From Rhodosalinus sp046542825 (GTDB lineage Bacteria; Pseudomonadota; Alphaproteobacteria; Rhodobacterales; Rhodobacteraceae), in the NCBI RefSeq assembly GCF_046542825.1, contig NZ_JBKHAQ010000140.1:1-6508 (forward strand): a stretch of DNA of 6,508 bases. Direction: 5' to 3'. This document shows, piece by piece, positions 1-4,946 of this stretch. The position numbers and the translations under genes are program-made. A model generated the notes under the pieces. It saw only the letters and a program-made list of their open reading frames with translations, was not told the DNA's origin and did not search any database. Position 1 is the stretch's first letter. Each line of letters starts with the position of its first letter.

Positions 1-354
1 CCGCCGGTCTGCAAGATCATGGATTTCGGCAAGTTCAAGTACGAACAGCAGAAGCGGGAATCCGAAGCCAAGAAGAAGCAGAAGGTAATCGAGGTCAAGG
101 AAGTCAAGTTCCGCCCGAACACCGACCAGCACGACTATGACGTGAAGATGCGCAACGTCGTGCGCTTCCTCGAGAGCGGCGACAAGGTGAAGGTGACCCT
201 GCGGTTCCGCGGCCGCGAGATGGCGCACCAGAACCTCGGACGCGATCTGCTGCAGCGCGTCGCCGAAGACGTGAAGGAGATCGGCAAGGTCGAGAACATG
301 CCGAAGATGGAGGGCCGGCAGATGATCATGATGATCGGCCCCGTCGCCAAGTGA
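1..354 (+). CDS. infC: Translation initiation factor IF-3, 3' part (5' end outside window)
   Basis: IF-3 binds the 30S subunit, keeps it apart from 50S and checks start-codon/initiator-tRNA pairing. The frame is open from base 1, and the first visible residues, PPVCKIMDFGKFKYE, match the signature at the end of the IF-3 N-terminal domain. The ATG at 19 is therefore internal and not a start. After it come the charged linker helix (visible residues about 13-29, rich in K, E and Q) and the C-terminal domain (about 30-117), with VKEVKFRPNTDQHDYDVK, the RFRGREMAHQ strand/turn and the closing MIMMIGP strand, all typical of the family. Visible length is 117 residues. Full IF-3 is usually about 170-180, so roughly 55-60 N-terminal residues lie to the left. 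The stop overlaps the GTG of the next gene in GTGA. The usual initiation features of infC (a rare start codon, autoregulation) cannot be judged because the 5' end is missing. Confidence 0.97.
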   Translation, partial: PPVCKIMDFGKFKYEQQKRESEAKKKQKVIEVKEVKFRPNTDQHDYDVKMRNVVRFLESGDKVKVTLRFRGREMAHQNLGRDLLQRVAEDVKEIGKVENMPKMEGRQMIMMIGPVAK

Positions 355-968
355 ACGGGCGCCGCGCGCCCACCGGGTGGGAGGCGCGCTACGCCATCCC
401 CGGTTATCTCTTCGGCACCGAACCCTCCGCCTTTCTCGTCGATCATGCCCATCTGCTGACGTCCGGAGCGACGGCTCTCGCGGTCGCCGACGGAGAGGGA
501 CGCAACTCGGTCTTCATGGCGGAGAAGGGGCTCGACGTCACGGCGACGGAATACGCCCCCGCCGCGCTCGCCAAGGCGCGGCGACTGGCCCGGGACCGCG
601 GCGTCGAGGTGACCTTCGTCGAGGCCGACGTGCTGACCGATGACTGGGGCGGCCCCTGGGACCTGGTCGTGGCGATCTTCATCCAGTTCGCGGGACCGGA
701 GGACCGCGCGCACCTCTTCGAGAAGATGCGCGCGGCGCTCGCGCCCGGCGGCCTGCTGTTGCTGCACGGCTACACGCCGGAGCAGGTGGGCCGCGGCACG
801 GGCGGTCCGCCTGACCCCGAGAACATGTATACGGTGCCGATGCTGGCAGAGGCCTTCGCCGGCTGGGAGATCCTCGAGAACCGCGCCTACGAGCGCGACA
901 TCCGCGAGGGCAAGGGGCACGCCGGCCTCTCGGCGCTCATCGACTTCGTCGCGCGCAAGCCGGGCTGA
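351..968 (+). CDS. Class I SAM-dependent methyltransferase (TehB-like)
   Basis: A 205-residue protein with a Rossmann-type methyltransferase fold; the acceptor substrate is unknown. Visible marks are the short WEARYAIPGYLFGTEPSAFL entry segment (residues 10-29); SAM-binding motif I at 42-55, ALAVADGEGRNSVF, where DGEGRN replaces the more common GCGEGRN; an acidic residue at the end of strand 2 (E67 in TEYAP); an acidic EAD around 91-93; WDLVVAIF at 103-110 (motif IV position); and LAPGGLLLLHGYTPEQ (motif post-IV region, about 129-144). The family includes TehB-like and thiopurine-type enzymes as well as many of unknown substrate, so a tellurite role should not be assumed. The GTG start at 351 lies inside the infC stop (GTGA) and has no Shine-Dalgarno sequence in front of it, so translation probably depends on reinitiation after infC. 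That would make it a co-expressed passenger of infC. The stop at 966-968 opens a long gene-free stretch. Confidence 0.9.
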   Translation: MNGRRAPTGWEARYAIPGYLFGTEPSAFLVDHAHLLTSGATALAVADGEGRNSVFMAEKGLDVTATEYAPAALAKARRLARDRGVEVTFVEADVLTDDWGGPWDLVVAIFIQFAGPEDRAHLFEKMRAALAPGGLLLLHGYTPEQVGRGTGGPPDPENMYTVPMLAEAFAGWEILENRAYERDIREGKGHAGLSALIDFVARKPG

Positions 969-1053
969 CCCCCGCGGCGGCTGACGCGGCTCTCGGGCGC
1001 CATCTGTGGGCCGGGTGCCGAAGATCGCGCACAGCGCACCCTCCGCCGTCAGG

Positions 1054-1116
1054 GCCGCCGCCCGACCGGCGGTGCCGCGGTGACCCGCCGTGGCGAAATG
1101 TCCGGTCGGCGGCGGC
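1054..1116. repeat. Long imperfect GC inverted repeat
   Basis: The left arm GCCGCCGCCCGACCGG (1054-1069) is the reverse complement of the right arm CCGGTCGGCGGCGGC (1102-1116), except for one unpaired base. The intervening 32 bases can form smaller GC pairings of their own. It lies about 85 bases after the methyltransferase stop, so a transcript could fold here, but no U-tract follows. I would not call it an intrinsic terminator. A role in protecting or pausing the infC-methyltransferase transcript is possible but unsupported. Confidence 0.55.
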
Positions 1117-1423
1117 GTACCACTCGGAGCCGGGCGTCCGGGAAACTCAACAACGCATCCGGACGGCAGCGGTCCGCGGCGAGATCGCAGCTCCCGCCTG
1201 CACGCGCGCCGCCTCGCGCCTCGCCTTGCTGGTGCGCGAAAGGCCCCGCGCGCGGCGCGAGCACGGCGGCAAGGAATGTACCCGTCGTGCGGCGACAGGT
1301 CGACATCCTCCCGTCGCATTCCGCCGCTTCATCGCAAAGGCCGGCCCGCAGCGGGCGCCGGACCGGCGCGCGATGTCCGCAGAGGCACCGCGCGCGCCCG
1401 GTCCTTCCTCTTGCCCGAAATAC

Positions 1424-1472
1424 CCTCGGGGGGTGAGGCGGCGCAGCCGCCGAGGGGGGCAGACAGCCCCCC
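1424..1472. repeat. Compact double stem-loop intergenic element
   Basis: Two adjacent hairpins are visible: GGCGGC-GCA-GCCGCC (1437-1451) and GGGGGGC-AGACA-GCCCCCC (1454-1472), both with perfect stems. An outer CCTCGG (1424-1429) can pair alternatively with CCGAGG (1450-1455). The element is flanked on the left by CTTGCCCGAAATACC, and sits 27 bases beyond the stop of the MoCF gene on the - strand. From memory, similar sequence (a TTGCCCGAAATA-like tag followed by GC-rich stem-loops) recurs between genes in Rhodobacteraceae genomes, often just after stop codons. I cannot confirm that here. It could stabilise or end the - strand transcript, although no U-tract follows the stems on either strand. 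Confidence 0.55.
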
Positions 1473-1499
1473 TGGCTCGCTCAGCAGCCAGCGCGGCGC

Positions 1500-2491
<992 letters not shown>

Positions 2492-2495
<4 letters not shown>

Positions 2496-2575
2496 GCCCC
2501 CTGCCTCAGCACACGCGTCATCTCGGCCAGCAGCGCGCCCTCCGCCTCGGCCAGCGGCACGGGCCCGAATTTCAC
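2492..2575 (-). CDS. Chimeric 27-residue mini-ORF created by the duplication
   Basis: The GTG at 2575 is the MoCF start codon of the copy next to xdhC, and it overlaps the xdhC stop (2574-2572) as GTGA. Read from there, the frame begins MKFGPVPLAEAEGALLA, as in the MoCF protein, crosses the duplication joint, and ends AEMTRVLRQGA, which is the C-terminus of XdhC. Its TGA (2494-2492) overlaps the functional MoCF GTG at 2495, again as GTGA. It is therefore a translatable link between the two genes. A ribosome ending xdhC could reinitiate here, make 27 residues, and reinitiate on the MoCF gene. The peptide itself probably has no function; the ORF is seen directly, its translation is inferred. 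Confidence 0.6.
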
Positions 2576-3543
2576 GCCCCCTGCCTCAGCACACGCGTCA
2601 TCTCGGCCAGGATCGCGACCGCGATCTCGGCCGGCCCCGCCGCCCCGATGTCAAGGCCGACGGGCGCGTGGATGCGCGCGATCTCGGCCTCGCCGAAGCC
2701 AGCCTCGGTCAGCCGGGCGACCCGTTTGGCATGGGTGCGGGTCGAGCCCAGCGCGCCGATGTAGAAGACCGGCGCGCGCAGCGCCCGCATCAGCGCGGGA
2801 TCGTCGAGCTTGGGGTCGTGCGTCAGCAGCACCAGCGCGGTGCGCGTGTCGAGGCCCACGGCCGCGACCGCATCGTCGGGCCAGTCGTGCAGGATGCGCT
2901 CGCCGGGAAAGCGGCCCTCCGACCCGAAGGCCTCGCGCGGGTCGATCAGAACGGGATCGTAGCCCGCGATGCGGGCCATCGGCAGAAGCGCCTGCGCGAT
3001 GTGCACCGCCCCCACCACGATCAGCCGCAGCGGCGGATTGTGGATCGCGACGAAAGTGCGCCCATCCGCTTCCACCCCCGACCGGTCCATGCGGAAGCGC
3101 TCGGTGAAGCCGTCGGTCGCCAGCCGCCGGCCGCCGTGCCCCTCAAGGTCGGCGACATAGGCGACCGGACGCCGCTCTGCGCGGTGCTCGACGAGGTCCG
3201 CCAGCATCGCCTCGGGCAGGACGGAGCCCACCGGCTCCACCAGCACGCGGATCGTTCCGCCACAGGCGAGGCCCACGGCAAAGGCATCCTCGTCGGAGAC
3301 GCCGAAGGTCAGCAGCCGCGCCTCGCCCTCCTCGATCGCCTCCAGCGCCTCGGCCACCACCGCGCCCTCGACGCAACCGCCCGAGACGGAGCCCTCGATC
3401 TCGCCCTCGCCCGAGACGGCAAGCTGCGCACCCACCCGGCGCGGCGCGCTGCCCCAGGTCTCCACCACGGTGGCCAGCGCCGCGCCGCGCCCCGCCCGGT
3501 GCCAGCCAAGCGCGGTCTCCGGGATCTGGTCGAAACGGTCCAT
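2572..3543 (-). CDS. xdhC: XdhC/CoxI family molybdoenzyme maturation factor
   Basis: A 323-residue cytoplasmic protein of the XdhC/CoxI family. Characterised members bind the molybdenum cofactor, promote its sulfuration and deliver it to xanthine-dehydrogenase-type enzymes. The N-terminal XdhC_CoxI domain shows VVETWGSAPRRVGAQ (26-40), GSVSGGCVEGAVV (51-63, with C57) and VGLACGGTIRVLVEP (90-104, with C94), the two conserved cysteine motifs. The C-terminal Rossmann-like domain starts at about residue 172 with LRLIVVGAVHIAQAL and includes GALGSTRTHAKR and the closing HAPVGLDIGAAGPAEIAVAILAEM. The ATG at 3543 was chosen over longer frames because AGGGAGGG (3558-3551) lies 7 bases upstream and the conserved N-terminus starts there. 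No Mo-enzyme gene (CO or xanthine dehydrogenase subunits) is in the window, so the client enzyme is unknown; CoxI-like is an equally good name. It is coupled by GTGA overlap to the mini-ORF downstream, and a likely terminator separates it from the transporter genes upstream. Confidence 0.92.
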   Translation of the reverse strand: MDRFDQIPETALGWHRAGRGAALATVVETWGSAPRRVGAQLAVSGEGEIEGSVSGGCVEGAVVAEALEAIEEGEARLLTFGVSDEDAFAVGLACGGTIRVLVEPVGSVLPEAMLADLVEHRAERRPVAYVADLEGHGGRRLATDGFTERFRMDRSGVEADGRTFVAIHNPPLRLIVVGAVHIAQALLPMARIAGYDPVLIDPREAFGSEGRFPGERILHDWPDDAVAAVGLDTRTALVLLTHDPKLDDPALMRALRAPVFYIGALGSTRTHAKRVARLTEAGFGEAEIARIHAPVGLDIGAAGPAEIAVAILAEMTRVLRQGA

Positions 3544-3550
3544 CGCGCGG

Positions 3551-3558
3551 CCCTCCCT
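3551..3558 (-). promoter_or_regulatory. Ribosome binding site of xdhC
   Basis: AGGGAGGG on the - strand, 7 bases before the ATG at 3543. It decides between this ATG and the 85-codon upstream extension of the same frame, which runs through the terminator region and has no conserved content. I could not identify a convincing -10/-35 pair between the upstream terminator and this site. Confidence 0.7.
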
Positions 3559-3600
3559 GCGCCTCCACGCCTTGAAGGTATGCCGCAGGAGCGCGCGCGA

Positions 3601-3631
3601 AAAGGGCCGCGGCGATTCCCGCAGCGGCCCC
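3601..3631 (-). terminator. Intrinsic terminator downstream of the YeeE/YedE pair
   Basis: On the - strand, GGGCCGC (3631-3625) and GCGGCCC (3611-3605) form a perfect 7-bp stem, extended inside by CGC/GCG pairs, and are followed directly by TTTT (3604-3601). It lies 76 bases after the YeeE/YedE stop and 58 bases before the xdhC start. This placement argues that the transporter genes and xdhC are separate transcription units, perhaps with some read-through since the U-tract is only four bases. Confidence 0.7.
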
Positions 3632-3676
3632 TCTCCATGCCGCTCGTCGGTCCCTTGCGGATCCTCCTCGCGAGAA

Positions 3677-3692
3677 GCGCCCGTCAGGGCGC
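3677..3692 (-). terminator. Small perfect hairpin after the YeeE/YedE stop
   Basis: GCGCCC-GTCA-GGGCGC is a perfect 6-bp stem with a 4-base loop, 15 bases beyond the stop of the second transporter gene. On the - strand it is followed by TTCTCGCG, a poor U-tract, so it may only stabilise the 3' end or assist the stronger terminator 46 bases further on. Confidence 0.35.
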
Positions 3693-3706
3693 GACGAGCA
3701 CGCCGC

Positions 3707-4306
3707 TCACTCGGCCGGCATCCTGACCTCGCGGCCCTCAGGCGCCTGCCGCAGCCGCTCGGGCAGCACGAAGGCCACGGCGACAAAGGCCAGCCCAAGC
3801 ACGATGCCCAGCAGGTCGCCCGGAAGGCCGGTCAGGCCCGCGTAACCCGACTCGGGCACCTCACCAAGCGTCACCTTGCCGCCCGCCATGTCGTCGAGCA
3901 GGCCGGCCGACTTCCACCAGGGATAGGTCAGCATGTAGGCCGCCGCGCCCAGGAGGCCGCCGGCGATGAAGAACAGCGCGTCCTTGCGCCCCGTGGCCGC
4001 GGCGGCCACGCCCGTGCCGGGGCAGTAGCCCGAGGCAGCCCAGCCCGCGCCCAGCATCAGACCGCCGATGAAGACGCCCGCATAGGCCGCCTTGACCGAC
4101 ATGTGGCCCACATCGACGAGGCCCAGCATCTGTCCGCCGAACATCAGGACGGAGCCTGTACCGATGGCAAGCAGGATGGTCTTCATCAGATGCAGGTTGC
4201 TCAGGTTCAGCATCCGCCAGATCCAGTTGGGGTTGGTGGCCCCGATCCGGTCCAGCGCCGCACCGAAGGCGGCGCCGATCACGATGGCGAGGATGATCGT
4301 CGTCAT
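3707..4306 (-). CDS. YeeE/YedE family sulfur transporter, second subunit (half protein)
   Basis: A 199-residue polytopic inner-membrane protein. YeeE/YedE proteins carry thiosulfate or related sulfur species into the cell, and single-chain members such as YeeE/TsuA use conserved cysteines along the path. Here the function is split over two genes. Hydrophobic segments lie at about residues 3-22, 41-62, 74-92, 110-129 and 160-180. The signature SGYCPGTG (92-99, with C95) follows GGLMLGAGWAA. A periplasmic or cytoplasmic loop with LDDMAGGKVTLGEVPESGY precedes the last helix, and the tail is charged. The ATG at 4306 follows the previous stop after only 3 bases, with AAGGAGG (4322-4316) 9 bases upstream, inside the end of the first gene, so the two are co-translated. 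A terminator follows the stop. Substrate specificity cannot be read from the sequence. Confidence 0.9.
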   Translation of the reverse strand: MTTIILAIVIGAAFGAALDRIGATNPNWIWRMLNLSNLHLMKTILLAIGTGSVLMFGGQMLGLVDVGHMSVKAAYAGVFIGGLMLGAGWAASGYCPGTGVAAAATGRKDALFFIAGGLLGAAAYMLTYPWWKSAGLLDDMAGGKVTLGEVPESGYAGLTGLPGDLLGIVLGLAFVAVAFVLPERLRQAPEGREVRMPAE

Positions 4307-4309
4307 GGC

Positions 4310-4861
4310 TCAGGCCTCCTTGCGATACATCAGGATGGCGGTCGGGATGGCCGCGGCGAAGGCGCCCGCGGCGAAGACGTAGCCGGAGAGCGCGGTCTGC
4401 ATCATGCCGGACATCATGTGCCCCGAGGTGCAGCCGCCGGCGAGCCGCGCGCCATAGAGCACCACGAAACCGCCCAGGAAGGCCACCGCGTAGCGGCCCA
4501 GCGGCGCGTCGCCGTAGTTCGCGCGCCAGAGCGCCGGCGCGGTGCGCTCGGCGGCGCCCACCCCGCCCCGCAACCGGGCCGACAGGAAGGCGCCCAGCGC
4601 CATCGCCAGCACGAAGACGAAGCTGTAGTTGAGCGGATTGGCGGCATTGGCCGCATATTTTCCGTCCGATTTCGCGAGATAGGCGTTGGACGAGGTATAG
4701 CCCTCTTCCGTGGCCTGGATCAGCGCGGGATTGGCGATGTCCGCGATGATCGCGTCGAGGATCACGAACTGCGTCGAGACCCCGATGGGCTTCACCAGAA
4801 GCACCGCCAGAAAGAAGACGACGCCAAGCAGGACACCGCCCGTTTTCCAGTTGAGTGGCAT
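4310..4861 (-). CDS. YeeE/YedE family sulfur transporter, first subunit (half protein)
   Basis: A 183-residue inner-membrane protein, the partner of the following gene. The first helix is at about 8-26 (VLLGVVFFLAVLLV). A roughly 50-residue polar loop follows, with many N, S, Y and A residues. Helices then lie at about 79-97, 124-141 and 157-179. The conserved motif GGCTSGHMMSG (142-152, with C144) is the YeeE/YedE signature of the first half. In single-chain members both halves lie in one protein; here each half supplies one cysteine motif, so the two probably assemble into one pore. The start is ATG at 4861, because AAGGAGG (4875-4869) sits 7 bases upstream. The alternative GTG at 4885, 8 codons earlier, would place that Shine-Dalgarno inside the gene. 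Transcription probably starts near 4890, under an FNR box and an SqrR-like operator. Confidence 0.9.
   Translation of the reverse strand: MPLNWKTGGVLLGVVFFLAVLLVKPIGVSTQFVILDAIIADIANPALIQATEEGYTSSNAYLAKSDGKYAANAANPLNYSFVFVLAMALGAFLSARLRGGVGAAERTAPALWRANYGDAPLGRYAVAFLGGFVVLYGARLAGGCTSGHMMSGMMQTALSGYVFAAGAFAAAIPTAILMYRKEA
4316..4322 (-). promoter_or_regulatory. Ribosome binding site of the second YeeE/YedE gene
   Basis: AAGGAGG on the - strand, located within the last codons of the first transporter gene and 9 bases before the ATG at 4306. It supports this start and tight co-translation of the two half proteins, as expected if they are needed in equal amounts. Confidence 0.8.
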
Positions 4862-4868
4862 GGCACTC

Positions 4869-4875
4869 CCTCCTT
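4869..4875 (-). promoter_or_regulatory. Ribosome binding site of the first YeeE/YedE gene
   Basis: AAGGAGG on the - strand, 7 bases before the ATG at 4861. It is one of the strongest Shine-Dalgarno sequences in the window and decides the start against the upstream GTG at 4885. Confidence 0.85.
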
Positions 4876-4885
4876 TCCGGATCAC

Positions 4886-4901
4886 ATTCTGCCGTCAGAA
4901 T
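4886..4901. promoter_or_regulatory. ATTC-N8-GAAT palindrome, candidate SqrR/BigR operator
   Basis: ATTCTG-CCGT-CAGAAT is a perfect 6-bp inverted repeat, which also reads ATTC-N8-GAAT. As I recall the literature, this is the operator form reported for SqrR of Rhodobacter capsulatus, an ArsR-family repressor related to BigR that senses reactive sulfur through two cysteines. YeeE/YedE transporters are known members of BigR-type regulons. The site covers the proposed -10 hexamer and start of transcription, a position suited to repression. A second inverted repeat, GAATA-N7-TATTC (4898-4914), overlaps it. No ArsR-family gene is in the window. Confidence 0.55.
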
Positions 4902-4902
4902 A
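4897..4902 (-). promoter_or_regulatory. Candidate -10 hexamer TATTCT of the YeeE/YedE unit
   Basis: TATTCT matches TATAAT at four of six positions. A start at about 4890 would put it at -12 to -7 and give a 28-base leader with the Shine-Dalgarno sequence in the right place. No good -35 hexamer is seen at the matching distance, as is usual for a class II activator-dependent promoter. Confidence 0.4.
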
Positions 4903-4924
4903 AGACACATATTCCATGAACTGC

Positions 4925-4938
4925 ATGATTCAGATCAA
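4925..4938 (-). promoter_or_regulatory. FNR/FnrL box candidate, TTGAT-CTGA-ATCAT
   Basis: It matches the FNR consensus TTGAT-N4-ATCAA at nine of ten defined positions. Its centre (4931.5) lies exactly 41.5 bases before the start site deduced from the TATTCT hexamer, the standard distance for class II activation by FNR-family proteins. This suggests oxygen-limited induction of the transporter genes by FnrL. Dnr/NnrR-type regulators use similar boxes and cannot be excluded. Confidence 0.55.
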
Positions 4939-4946
4939 ACCGCGCA

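Larger units (their letters stand above)
969..1499. other. 531-base stretch without a supportable gene
   Basis: This lies between two convergent genes. Several open frames cross it on both strands, but all are arginine- and alanine-rich translations of GC-rich DNA with no recognisable family, no Shine-Dalgarno sequence and no coherent domain. It holds a long imperfect inverted repeat (1054-1116), a short perfect palindrome GCGCCGG-A-CCGGCGC (1355-1369) and a compact stem-loop element (1424-1472). I see no tRNA cloverleaf, no transposase remnant, and no T-tract terminator for either convergent gene. It may be eroded coding DNA or simply convergent 3' intergenic space. Confidence 0.6.

Noticed and set aside
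135..1319. 394-codon open frame on the - strand across infC, the methyltransferase and the gap
   Set aside because: It lies opposite two well-supported genes, its translation is arginine- and alanine-rich without any recognisable domain, and it has no ribosome binding site. It is an antisense shadow of GC-rich coding DNA.
1355..1369. GCGCCGG-A-CCGGCGC palindrome as an operator or terminator
   Set aside because: It is perfect but purely GC, with a one-base centre that cannot form an RNA loop without losing pairs, no promoter nearby and no T-tract. It is likely chance in GC-rich DNA.
3544..3798. 85-codon N-terminal extension of XdhC
   Set aside because: It runs through the terminator and into the end of the transporter gene, is arginine-rich and has no similarity to the family; the ATG at 3543 has its own ribosome binding site.
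4862..4885. Earlier GTG start for the first YeeE/YedE gene
   Set aside because: It would place the strong AAGGAGG inside the coding region and would lie only a few bases from the inferred transcription start.
3470..4903. 477-codon + strand open frame opposite the YeeE/YedE pair
   Set aside because: It is a His/Gln/Gly/Arg-rich shadow of membrane-protein genes, without ribosome binding site or domain.
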